A DNA stretch of 14,716 nt from Bacteroidota bacterium (GTDB lineage Bacteria; Bacteroidota; Bacteroidia; Chitinophagales; Chitinophagaceae), in contig JAFAAT010000026.1 of assembly GCA_023426425.1 (NCBI GenBank), positions 1 through 14,716 on the forward strand. Reading direction: 5' to 3'. Every line of letters starts with the position of its first letter. Position 1 is the first letter of the stretch. Below are positions 1 through 6,549 of the stretch, piece after piece. The translations under genes and the position numbers were made by a program. The notes under the pieces were generated by a model. It had not been told where the DNA came from. It ran no database searches and saw only the letters and a list, made by a program, of their open reading frames with translations.

Positions 1-242
1 ACCCCACCTGCAGCCACTTCAATAAAGTCGCTCTTTTTGAAGAGTGGGTGTTGCTGACGGATATGTGTTTCCCAGGGCTCTGTCGTCTTGTTGGTGTCAA
101 GGGTTAATAATGGGTTTTCGAGAGGTACGACTAAGGCAGTGTCTGGTTCATTGACGGTTTCCTCTTCAGGCTTATCTTCGCTACAGGATGCAGAAAAGAG
201 TAGCAGGCTGACAAGCGCAAGGCAACGGATGCTTAAGCTCAT
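1..242 (-). CDS. Putative lipoprotein, 5' part only (runs off the left edge)
   Basis: On the minus strand an ATG at 242-240 opens a frame that stays open to the window edge (80 codons seen). The N-terminus MSLSIRCLALVSLLLFSASC has a charged start, a hydrophobic core and a Cys at residue 20 suitable for lipidation (SASC). This suggests a type II signal peptide and an envelope lipoprotein. After the Cys comes an acidic Glu/Asp/Pro-rich linker (residues 21-40), typical of surface-exposed Bacteroidota lipoproteins, then a sequence ending KKSDFIEVAAGG at the edge. I do not recognise the family, and the functional domain lies outside the window. The gene is divergent from the ogt-like gene with only 35 nt between the two start codons. 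The lipoprotein call is fairly safe; the function is unknown. Confidence 0.7.
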   Translation of the reverse strand, partial: MSLSIRCLALVSLLLFSASCSEDKPEEETVNEPDTALVVPLENPLLTLDTNKTTEPWETHIRQQHPLFKKSDFIEVAAGG

Positions 243-277
243 GCTGCAAAATATAAATTTTCCCTGCCCTTTTGCCT

Positions 278-829
278 ATGCTAACCATAAAAAGAATATC
301 GACTCCTATTGGCGACATGATAGCTGGTGCAACTGACCAGGGCGTTTGCCTGCTCGACTTTCCTTACAGGAAGATGATTGGTACCATCAAGAAGAGAGTA
401 GAAGGTGGCACAGGTTCACAGGCAAAAGAAGGTAACCACCAGTTTCTTGATGAATTGCAGGAACAGCTAGGACAATATTTCAGCGGTCTGCGAAAGGAGT
501 TCCAACTGCCGATGCATTTGATTGGTAGTCCGTTTCAGTTGAAGGTATGGGAAGGGCTGAAATCCATACCTTATGGCGCTACCAGGTCCTACAAAGCCCA
601 GTCTGTATTCCTGGGTGACGAAAAAGCGATACGGGCAGTGGCCAGGGCGAATGGAGAGAACGGTCTGGCAATCCTGGTTCCTTGTCACCGGGTTATTGGA
701 GAAAATGGCAGTCTTGTAGGTTATGCTGGCGGGCTTGGGGCCAAACAAAAGCTGCTGGAACTCGAGCGACACCATTCCGGCCAAACCCAGCAGCAGAGCC
801 TGTTTAAGGACGGGTCCCTCAAATGTTAA
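278..829 (+). CDS. ogt: Methylated-DNA--protein-cysteine S-methyltransferase (O6-alkylguanine repair)
   Basis: This suicide DNA repair protein moves the alkyl group from O6-alkylguanine (or O4-alkylthymine) to its own cysteine. The signature PCHRVIG lies at residues 135-141, with acceptor Cys136. The upstream motif RAVARANGENG (119-129) carries the Arg finger (probably Arg123) and an Asn of the active-site hinge. The winged-helix DNA-binding part, including SPFQLKVWEGL (84-94) and IPYG (97-100), is intact. The N-terminal ribonuclease-like domain is about 80 residues. Length is 183 aa, normal for Ogt/MGMT. I chose ATG at 278 over an in-frame TTG at 272, because MLTIKRISTPIG is the usual family start. 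The last 20 residues are a polar, Gln-rich tail. There is no AraC-type Ada domain, so this is not the adaptive-response regulator. Confidence 0.95.
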   Translation: MLTIKRISTPIGDMIAGATDQGVCLLDFPYRKMIGTIKKRVEGGTGSQAKEGNHQFLDELQEQLGQYFSGLRKEFQLPMHLIGSPFQLKVWEGLKSIPYGATRSYKAQSVFLGDEKAIRAVARANGENGLAILVPCHRVIGENGSLVGYAGGLGAKQKLLELERHHSGQTQQQSLFKDGSLKC

Positions 830-878
830 AGTGTGTAATTAAAGGGCTAAACAGTTGTTTTACAGCGTTTTTTTTGTT

Positions 879-886
879 TAATTTTG
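879..886 (+). promoter_or_regulatory. Bacteroidota -7 promoter box of rnpB (TAATTTTG)
   Basis: TAATTTTG matches the Bacteroidota primary-sigma -7 consensus TAnnTTTG at every fixed position. A GTTG at 854-857 lies 21 nt upstream and could serve as the -33 element. The box ends about 5-6 nt before the expected 5' end of the RNase P RNA, as it should for this promoter class. Confidence 0.7.
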
Positions 887-891
887 TATGG

Positions 892-1266
892 ACTACAAAA
901 CGCTGGGTTATCGCCTTATTCTTAGGGAGGAAAGTCCGGACAGCACAGAGCAGCGCACCACCTAACGGGTGGGGTTCTTTCGAAAGGAAGAATACAGAAA
1001 GTGCCACAGAAAATAACCGCCTGCTTTATTGGAGGTAAGGGTGAAAATGTAGAGTAAGAGCCTACGCGGAATGCTGGCAACAGTATTACGGGGTAAACCT
1101 TGCGCGCTGAAATGCCAAATAGGCAATCGTTTGAGGACTGCTCGTCCGAGATTGTGGGTTGGCAGCTAGATCACGGCAGTGATGCCGCGACCAGATAAAT
1201 GATAACCCGTTGCGGGACCATACGTGACGACAGAATCCGGCTTATAGGCTAATGTAGTTGTTTTGG
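892..1266 (+). ncRNA. rnpB: RNase P RNA (class A), catalytic subunit of ribonuclease P
   Basis: This is the ribozyme that removes the 5' leader from precursor tRNAs. The conserved core is all present in order: GAGGAAAGTCCGG (927-939, the 5' strand of P4 and CR-I), the CACAGAAA-like segment near 1005-1012, GGTAAACC (1092-1099), and the 3' core ACAGAATCCGGCTTATAGG (1230-1248) that closes P4. A terminal P1 helix can form between CAAAAC (896-901) and GTTTTG (1260-1265). Ends are inferred from P1, the -7 box upstream and the terminator downstream, and may be off by a few nt. Length of about 375 nt is normal for type A. Short reading frames crossing this region on both strands are not genes. Confidence 0.95.
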
Positions 1267-1277
1267 TTAAATGATGC

Positions 1278-1315
1278 GAGCGCCCTGGTTTCGTCCGGGC
1301 GCTCTCTTTATTTTA
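1278..1315 (+). terminator. Intrinsic terminator of rnpB
   Basis: A GC-rich hairpin with an 8-bp perfect stem, GAGCGCCC (1278-1285) with GGGCGCTC (1297-1304). It can extend by GG/CC past a bulged T around a TTTCGT loop. It is followed by a T-rich run (1303-1314). It lies 12 nt after the inferred end of rnpB. The opposite strand has no T-tract after the stem, so it probably acts mainly on rnpB and not on the convergent iscX. Confidence 0.85.
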
Positions 1316-1365
1316 TGAAGTTGATAGCAGATCAGTTTCAGGATTCTGTTGTGAAACCCAAAAGG

Positions 1366-1605
1366 CTAGCTTTGATTATCTCTCCACTCATACACCCATG
1401 AACTTTGGATCATTTCAAGATGACCTTCATTGCATTCTTCACGTTTACCTGCAAAGTTGGGAATCTCCAGTACCCACTCGATGAGTTCAGTGAAACGCAC
1501 TCTATAGATTTTGCTTTCTCCAAACTCATCACCAAAGCGTTCGTAAAGCTTCAGGGCAATGTCTTCGTAATCAGTCCAATGTATGGGGGGCTCGTAATGG
1601 CTCAT
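1366..1605 (-). CDS. iscX: Iron-sulfur cluster assembly protein IscX
   Basis: IscX (YfhJ) is a small acidic protein that binds iron and the cysteine desulfurase IscS and tunes ISC-type Fe-S cluster assembly. At 79 aa this is slightly longer than the E. coli protein. Family hallmarks are HWTDYEDIALKLYERF (residues 9-24), YRVRFTELIEWVLEI (34-48) and NEGHLEMIQSSWVYEW (59-74), with the conserved WTD, VRFT, NE..LE and W positions. The extra N-terminal residues SHYEPP and a central Cys58 are differences from the E. coli protein. It starts 15 nt after the ferredoxin stop, so the two are probably co-transcribed. The fdx-iscX order matches the end of the proteobacterial isc operon. No iscS, iscU, hscA or hscB is present in this window. 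Confidence 0.9.
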   Translation of the reverse strand: MSHYEPPIHWTDYEDIALKLYERFGDEFGESKIYRVRFTELIEWVLEIPNFAGKREECNEGHLEMIQSSWVYEWRDNQS

Positions 1606-1620
1606 ATTATGCTGATTGAA

Positions 1621-1956
1621 TTAGTCTCCGTGAATGAGTGATTGGTCAGGAACGGTTACTTCTATCACTCCGCCGTCACCATCCAGAATGCACTGGCACC
1701 CGAGGCGGGAATTCAGGCGGGGATTGCGGGCGCGGTCTATGAAGTCTTCCTCACGGTCGGTGATCTCAGGTACATGCTCTTCGCCTTTCTCAAGATAGAT
1801 ATGACAAGTGCTGCAGGCACAAACCATCCCGCAGTTGTGGTGGAGTTCAATATTATTATCGAGCGCCACTTCCAGTATGCTCTGGCCGGGCTCGATGTTG
1901 TTCAGTGTCACAGGTTCCAGTCCCTTCTGTTCAAACTTAAATTTTATGGAATACAT
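1621..1956 (-). CDS. fdx: ISC-type [2Fe-2S] ferredoxin (adrenodoxin-like)
   Basis: A small electron carrier of the adrenodoxin/ISC-ferredoxin class, expected to supply electrons for Fe-S cluster assembly. Using ATG at 1956 gives 111 aa. The cluster ligands are Cys42, Cys48, Cys51 (CGMVCACSTC, 42-51) and Cys87 (RLGCQC), the C-x5-C-x2-C...C pattern and the same numbering I recall for E. coli Fdx, including the extra Cys46. Cys89 is a further non-ligand cysteine. PEITDREEDFID (63-74) is the acidic partner-binding helix of this class. An upstream in-frame TTG at 1983 would add nine residues, but it lies inside the TAACTTTG promoter box, so ATG 1956 is preferred. iscX follows 15 nt downstream. Confidence 0.93.
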   Translation of the reverse strand: MYSIKFKFEQKGLEPVTLNNIEPGQSILEVALDNNIELHHNCGMVCACSTCHIYLEKGEEHVPEITDREEDFIDRARNPRLNSRLGCQCILDGDGGVIEVTVPDQSLIHGD

Positions 1957-1980
1957 TGATGGGTATGCTCTGATTTCGCG

Positions 1981-1988
1981 CAAAGTTA
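1981..1988 (-). promoter_or_regulatory. -7 promoter box of fdx-iscX (TAACTTTG)
   Basis: On the minus strand TAACTTTG fits TAnnTTTG exactly and ends 24 nt before the ferredoxin ATG, giving an inferred leader of about 18 nt. No convincing -33 TTG is seen at the usual distance. The box decides the fdx start codon, since the upstream TTG overlaps it. Confidence 0.6.
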
Positions 1989-2092
1989 ACCCTTAGCTCT
2001 TAATCCGTTTTCGATTGTTTTGATAGCCATATTTGCAACAGATTGACAGGCTTTTAAGCCAATGAGCAGTATTAACCTCTAACTTAGCTTCT

Positions 2093-2944
2093 ATGTTCAA
2101 GAGATATTGCTCAGCGCTGTTTTGGATATGTTTTTTTGTGACTGCAGCCAACGCTCAGAAGTCACAGTCGCAACCTATAAAGATAGGAGAAGTACGAAAG
2201 TTACAATCGTCGGTTTTGGGTGAAGAACGTCAACTGAATATCTACCTGCCTGCAGACTACAGTGAAAATGATACCACACAGTACCCTGTGATTTACCTGC
2301 TTGATGGCTCTCTGGACGAGGATTTCCACCACGTGACAGGAGTAGTGCAGTTCTACACTTTTCCATGGGTAAACAGGATGTCACCTGCTATTGTGGTGGG
2401 GATTGGAACTGTGAACAGGCTTAGAGATTTTAGCTTTCCATCACGAGTGAAGACGGATAGTGAGAAATACAAAACAGCTGGAGGGTCTGCTAAATTCATT
2501 TCATTTATAGAGCAGGAGTTGCAGCCTTTTATCAACAAGACATACCGGACACGCAATGACCGCACCCTGGTCGGACAGTCGCTGGGTGGACTCCTTGCTA
2601 CTCAGGTACTGCTAGAAAAGCCGTCACTTTTCGAGAGGTATCTTATCGTGAGTCCTTCTCTATGGTGGGACAATGGGTCATTATTGCAGAAGAACTTGCC
2701 GACGTCGCTATCCGGTAAAATGGTATATATCGCGGTGGGAAAGGAAGGCCTCACACCATCAGACCCGCCGCGGGTGATGGAAGTGGATGCGAACCTGCTT
2801 GCTGACAAGCTAAAGGCAGTGAAGGGGCTCCAACTTAGGTTCGATTACCTGCCTGAGGAGAATCACGCTACGATAATGCACCAGGCGGTGATGAATGGAT
2901 TTCGTGTGCTGTTTGAATCTGAAGATAACATTACAAAAGATTAA
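2093..2944 (+). CDS. Exported alpha/beta hydrolase, putative esterase (esterase D / Fes-like family)
   Basis: Serine hydrolase of the PF00756 'putative esterase' type, 283 aa. Residues 1-21 are a signal peptide with likely cleavage ANA|Q, so the enzyme should be periplasmic or envelope-associated. The core runs from RQLNIYLPADY (46-56) and YPVIYLLDG (64-72, oxyanion region) to the nucleophile elbow GQSLGG (161-166, Ser163), the family-typical SPSLWW (187-192) and the catalytic His258 in ENHATI. The acid residue is not certain; it should lie around 215-235. The family includes S-formylglutathione hydrolases, siderophore esterases and carbohydrate acyl esterases. The substrate cannot be read from sequence, and no siderophore genes are nearby. 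The rhomboid gene starts 8 nt after the stop, suggesting one transcript. Confidence 0.85.
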   Translation: MFKRYCSALFWICFFVTAANAQKSQSQPIKIGEVRKLQSSVLGEERQLNIYLPADYSENDTTQYPVIYLLDGSLDEDFHHVTGVVQFYTFPWVNRMSPAIVVGIGTVNRLRDFSFPSRVKTDSEKYKTAGGSAKFISFIEQELQPFINKTYRTRNDRTLVGQSLGGLLATQVLLEKPSLFERYLIVSPSLWWDNGSLLQKNLPTSLSGKMVYIAVGKEGLTPSDPPRVMEVDANLLADKLKAVKGLQLRFDYLPEENHATIMHQAVMNGFRVLFESEDNITKD

Positions 2945-2952
2945 GGCGTCCA

Positions 2953-4467
2953 TTGAACTCCAGGCATTATCAATATAGAATAGGCAGCGGAAAAGCTGAA
3001 GACGGCGCTGGAGGCCGATACCAGGTCACGGTTCCTGCGTCTCCGTATACCCATGACTATTCGATTGAGCACCTGGAGGAGCAGCACTTTGTGCAGCTAG
3101 TGGAAAAAGCATTGGCTGTGTTGGATTGGGAGTTGATTGCACTGCATCCATCGGGAGTCACAGCCAGAATTCCGCGCGAGGATGACATGGCTGGTGAATT
3201 GCTGGAAGTGGCCGTAGTTTATCCCTGGGCTTTTGTTTCCTCCGTGAGTCAGAATAGAAATGCGCCAAACACCGACCGGAACAGACAACAGGTACAACGG
3301 TTTCTGGAGGTGCTGGAGCGACTGGAGACAGACTCTGGGTTTCCACATAACGAAGATTCCACTGAGCAGGCGGCCAGCGAACCTCTAGATCACGAAACTC
3401 CTGTATCTGAAGTTACTCTTTGGCGCACGTTCCGGCCCAGGAGTAAGTTCCTGGTTACCCCATTGTTGATTTTTGCAAACCTGATAGTCTTCATTGTAAT
3501 GGTTGCTTCCGGTGCTGATGTACTGGAGCCGGATACACGCATTCTTATAGATTGGGGTGCCAACTATCAGAAACTTACACTTGATGGAGAGCCATGGCGC
3601 TTGTTGACAAGTTGCTTTTTACATATTGGTGTAGTGCATCTGCTCGTGAATATGTATGCACTGCTGTTTGTCGGAATCTTGCTTGAGCCGTTAACTGGTA
3701 AGGCGAGGTTTGCTACTGCCTATCTTCTTGCGGGCATAGGTGGAAGTCTGAACAGTGTTGCCTGGCACTCATTCAGTGTGAGTGCAGGTGCTTCAGGTGC
3801 GATCTTTGGGATGTATGGTATGTTCCTGGCGCTGCTTACAAGTGATCTTGTAGATAAATCAGGGAGGAAGTCGCTGCTTATCAGCATGGCCATCTTCGTC
3901 ATGTATAGCCTTTTTTCGGGAATGCAAGGCAATACAGACAATGCTGCACACATCGGAGGATTGGTTACAGGGCTGTTGTGTGGCTTTGCATTTATCCCTT
4001 CGCTCCGGCGGCGTGGAAAGTACGTTTTTAAATTGGCTACAATACTTCTGGTGGTAGGGATCGTGGGTGTGACGATGCAACAGATTTATGAACGTCTGCC
4101 TAATCATGCGGCGGTTTATGCCACCTCTATGCAGCAGTTTCAAAACAGGGAGACCATAGCCCTGCAGGCCTGGCAGTTGCCGGATTCCAGCTCCAGAGCA
4201 GCACAGTTGAAGGCGCTGAAGGAAAAGGGCATTGCTAATTGGGAGCGGAATCTTCGGTTGCTGAGGGGTATGGAAACAATGGACTTTCCTCCTTCCATAG
4301 AGAAAAGACATGAACTCCTTGCCGAGTATTGTGAATTGCGTATCAAAGCCTACGAACTGAAGTATCGAGCTGTCTCTGAAAACAGTAATGCCTACGATGG
4401 CAGAATCGCTGAGTATGAGGCATCGATACAGGTTATTACAAAGGAATTGAGAGGGGGAGAAGAGTGA
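2953..4467 (+). CDS. Rhomboid-family intramembrane serine protease with extra N- and C-terminal domains
   Basis: A membrane protease that cuts substrates within or near their transmembrane segments. The catalytic pair is Ser281 in GASGAIFG (279-286) and His333 in NAAHIGGLVTG (330-340). HxxxxH in FLHIGVVHLLVNMYALLFVG (222-241) is the family oxyanion/structural motif. About seven hydrophobic segments run from 168 to 376 (near 168-185, 219-240, 254-270, 278-297, 307-323, 333-350, 360-376). Residues 1-155 form a soluble N-terminal domain that I do not recognise, with an acidic linker at 125-153. Residues 380-504 are a polar, probably helical C-terminal domain. At 504 aa it is about twice a minimal rhomboid. 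The start must be TTG 2953 or later, because an in-frame stop lies at 2926-2928. AAGG at 2943-2946 could serve as a weak ribosome site. Substrate unknown. Confidence 0.92.
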   Translation: MNSRHYQYRIGSGKAEDGAGGRYQVTVPASPYTHDYSIEHLEEQHFVQLVEKALAVLDWELIALHPSGVTARIPREDDMAGELLEVAVVYPWAFVSSVSQNRNAPNTDRNRQQVQRFLEVLERLETDSGFPHNEDSTEQAASEPLDHETPVSEVTLWRTFRPRSKFLVTPLLIFANLIVFIVMVASGADVLEPDTRILIDWGANYQKLTLDGEPWRLLTSCFLHIGVVHLLVNMYALLFVGILLEPLTGKARFATAYLLAGIGGSLNSVAWHSFSVSAGASGAIFGMYGMFLALLTSDLVDKSGRKSLLISMAIFVMYSLFSGMQGNTDNAAHIGGLVTGLLCGFAFIPSLRRRGKYVFKLATILLVVGIVGVTMQQIYERLPNHAAVYATSMQQFQNRETIALQAWQLPDSSSRAAQLKALKEKGIANWERNLRLLRGMETMDFPPSIEKRHELLAEYCELRIKAYELKYRAVSENSNAYDGRIAEYEASIQVITKELRGGEE

Positions 4468-4492
4468 AAACCGAGGGTAGAGGAATGGACGA

Positions 4493-5482
4493 TCACCATT
4501 GGAGCTCTTTATGGTTCTTTCTGACTCTGTTTAGGAAGAACTTAGCCTCTAAGTTTTTCACCACACCATGGCGATTAAGCCAGATAATGAGATCTCGCTC
4601 GAGGTAAGGAAACCAGCTTTGGTTGGTGGGGGTGTGAATAAAAGAATGATCGACATCTGGATATTCCAGGTAGGTGAAGTTGGTTTTTCCCATCGATTTC
4701 ATGGCACTGTCAAGCCGTTGGGCAGAAACAACTGGTACGCTTTCGTCGGCTGTGCCATGGAGCATCAGGATTGGTATGTCTACATGCAGTAAGGCAGATA
4801 TAGCAGAGTCGTTCATATACGTCCTCCACCGTTTGTAGGGATAGCCGGACCACATTTCTAGCGAATCATTTGAGGTTTCAATTTCTTCAAACATCTCATC
4901 CAGGTCGTGCAGGGTACCCTGGCCAAGGTATCCTGGTTTGTGAATAGCATAGTATCGCAGTTCCTGTTTTTGAGACATGCCACCACCACTGCCGATGAGA
5001 ATGAGGTGCGTGACCTGTGGACGAATTGATGCAAGTATGGCGGCAATGTCTCCTCCCTCACTGGCACCAATGAGTATCACTGGCACATCAGATCTGACAT
5101 CCCTCAGTATACTGTCCATGACCATTGCATAGTCGTTTGTCCAGGTTTGTTTATCTGAATATTTGTAAGCTATTGTTTTGACGATGCTGTCCGCAAAACA
5201 GCCGCGTTTTTCTACCAGGACTGCTCTTGCACCAAAGATTACAGCACTGGCCAACTTATCTACTTTAGTTAGGACAGTTTCATAGACAGAACCCTGGACA
5301 TAAAAAACGATGGCTCGAGGTTTTGAAGCAGGCATTTTCTGCCCCTTTTTCATTAGCTCATAGGCAGTGACAGGGAAGCCATCAGGTGCAGTAAAAGTGT
5401 ATTTTCTAGCACTGAGCTGTACACTATTCTTACAGGAAAGGTGCGTAGCTACCAGGAAAATGATAATCAGCAAGCGATACAT
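4493..5482 (-). CDS. Putative lipoprotein alpha/beta hydrolase
   Basis: A 329-aa alpha/beta-fold serine hydrolase of unknown substrate. The N-terminus MYRLLIIIFLVATHLSC looks like a short lipoprotein signal with Cys17, though the box (HLSC) is not canonical, so plain export is possible. The triad can be read: Ser141 in GASEGG (139-144), Asp246 in LHGTADESVPV (241-251) and His279 in DVDHSF (276-281). AIVFYVQGS (57-65) is the likely oxyanion region. The layout resembles BAAT/dienelactone-hydrolase-like and peptidase-S9-like hydrolases. After the His the protein ends in a basic tail (about 304-329). It converges on the rhomboid gene with 25 nt between the stops and has no same-strand partner close by. 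No clear TAnnTTTG box is seen upstream. Confidence 0.85.
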   Translation of the reverse strand: MYRLLIIIFLVATHLSCKNSVQLSARKYTFTAPDGFPVTAYELMKKGQKMPASKPRAIVFYVQGSVYETVLTKVDKLASAVIFGARAVLVEKRGCFADSIVKTIAYKYSDKQTWTNDYAMVMDSILRDVRSDVPVILIGASEGGDIAAILASIRPQVTHLILIGSGGGMSQKQELRYYAIHKPGYLGQGTLHDLDEMFEEIETSNDSLEMWSGYPYKRWRTYMNDSAISALLHVDIPILMLHGTADESVPVVSAQRLDSAMKSMGKTNFTYLEYPDVDHSFIHTPTNQSWFPYLERDLIIWLNRHGVVKNLEAKFFLNRVRKNHKELQW

Positions 5483-5787
5483 ACACTTCTATCGGCTGTG
5501 AAGGATAGAATGTTACAGGCATGCTTGGTTTTTTACTTTCTTTTAAGGTTAATGACGTTGTCTGGATTTAGAGAGTCCGTTTGATAACAATGAACAGGCA
5601 TTTCGTAATGGATGTCCGGCATTGGAGTAGCGTAGTATCGGATAACACCGGCTTATCAACTGATTGTCTCCGGTTTAACTGCTCTGGAGGTGCTCTGTAG
5701 CTCATACTCCCGGATAATAGATAAATAGGTGTTGTGCGGGTGAATAGGCGTTCTTCTTCTTCAAAATTCCCTCTTTTGCGGGAAGTC
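5483..5787. other. Intergenic region of 305 nt with no recognisable gene
   Basis: This lies between the 3' end of the DUF2520 gene and the 5' end of the hydrolase, both minus strand. I see no coding frame with a family signature and no tRNA. There are two small hairpins: GATAA(5641-5645)/TTATC(5653-5657), and TTCCC(5767-5771)/GGGAA(5780-5784) close to the DUF2520 stop. The heptamer CGGATAA occurs at 5639-5645 and 5711-5717, which may be chance. The region must contain the promoter of the hydrolase gene, but no good -7 match was found. Confidence 0.6.
5763..5784 (-). terminator. Possible weak terminator after the five-gene minus-strand cluster
   Basis: On the minus strand TTCCC-(8 nt)-GGGAA forms a 5-bp stem followed by TTTTG, starting a few nt after the DUF2520 stop codon. 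The position is right, but the stem is short and the T-run is only four, so this is tentative. Confidence 0.35.
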
Positions 5788-6549
5788 TCAGTCCTCGTAC
5801 ATTTTTGAAATAGATTCCGAGACAGCTTTGTACACTTTCTTATACTCCGGGTGTTCTTTCAAGAGCTTCGTCTGCGCCTGCATGGTGTCTGTGTCGCCGC
5901 GACGTGCCGGGCCAGTCTGGGAGGCACGTGGTGACATCTGAATTGCCCTGCCAAACGTCTGGTGTAGTATAGGCAACAAGAGTGTAAACGTGACACCCTG
6001 TTCTTTGCAGATATCTTCACAGATGGCCATCAGGTGGTTAGTGAAGTTGTTGCCAATTACCGCTGTCAGGTGAAGCCACTCCCGTTGTTCCCGGCTCACT
6101 TCATGTACCATGTCTGAAACTGCACGTGCAATCTTTGCTGTTGCAGCTTTAGCCTGATCGGTATTGGCTTCTATCACTGCGGGAATGTTGCGATGCGCAG
6201 GAAGGTCATTTTTTAAAATCGAATAGATTAGCCAAACTACACCGCGGTTTGGTGCTTTAAGGATGTCCAGTTTCTTTGACCCGGCTGTGTGTATCACCAC
6301 TGTATTTTCGAAGGAAAGCTGGCGCGTCACTTCTGCAATGGCGTGGTCGGAGACAGCTACAATACAACAATCGTATTTGTCCTCGACAGAGGCCAGGTCC
6401 GAGATATACTGGCAGCGTAGTTCCTTTGCCAGATCATTAGCGGCCTTCAGGCTTCTTCCCCATACGCCTTTGCAGATGAAGCCTGCAGCCTTCAATCTTG
6501 TGCCCAGAAACCAGGCCATGTTCCCTGTGCCGAGTATCGTATAAGTCAT
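5788..6549 (-). CDS. Rossmann-like and DUF2520 domain-containing protein
   Basis: A 253-aa putative NAD(P)-binding protein related to ketopantoate-reductase/ProC-like dehydrogenases. The N-terminal Rossmann half has the dinucleotide motif GTGNMA (7-12), then VWGRS (29-33), CIVAVSDHAI (62-71) and VIHTAGS (85-91). The C-terminal half is the DUF2520 helical domain, with conserved WLHLTAVIGNNFTNHL (158-173) and QTGPARRGD (211-219). Asn and His in the first of these are likely active-site positions by analogy with related reductases. No reaction has been assigned to the family to my knowledge. It is the last gene of the cluster, and its ATG overlaps the plsC-like stop by 4 nt (ATGA), suggesting translational coupling. 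Confidence 0.88.
   Translation of the reverse strand: MTYTILGTGNMAWFLGTRLKAAGFICKGVWGRSLKAANDLAKELRCQYISDLASVEDKYDCCIVAVSDHAIAEVTRQLSFENTVVIHTAGSKKLDILKAPNRGVVWLIYSILKNDLPAHRNIPAVIEANTDQAKAATAKIARAVSDMVHEVSREQREWLHLTAVIGNNFTNHLMAICEDICKEQGVTFTLLLPILHQTFGRAIQMSPRASQTGPARRGDTDTMQAQTKLLKEHPEYKKVYKAVSESISKMYED

Noticed and set aside
88..336. Plus-strand 82-codon frame at the left edge
   Set aside because: It overlaps the antisense lipoprotein signal sequence and the start of the ogt-like gene in another frame; no family likeness.
467..784. A 105-codon minus-strand frame inside the ogt-like gene
   Set aside because: It is fully antisense to a gene with an intact catalytic motif, and its product shows no recognisable family.
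841..879. Possible ogt terminator (GCTAAAC...GTTTTACAGC followed by T8)
   Set aside because: The stem is only about 4 bp without bulges, and the T-rich run is part of the rnpB promoter region; too weak to call.
819..1038. Short frames on both strands across rnpB
   Set aside because: The region is explained by conserved RNase P RNA elements; the predicted peptides are artefacts of structured RNA.
2080..2087. TAACTTAG as a -7 box for the exported esterase
   Set aside because: It misses the consensus at one of the TTTG bases and lies 5 nt before the ATG, which would make the transcript nearly leaderless; not supported enough to list.
3859..4311. A 150-codon minus-strand frame inside the rhomboid gene
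   Set aside because: It is antisense to a well-supported membrane protease; the His/Pro/Arg-rich product looks like a shadow.
4484..4500. AATGG-N7-CCATT repeat between the convergent rhomboid and hydrolase genes
   Set aside because: The stem is 5 bp with no T-run on either strand, and it overlaps the hydrolase stop; not a credible terminator.
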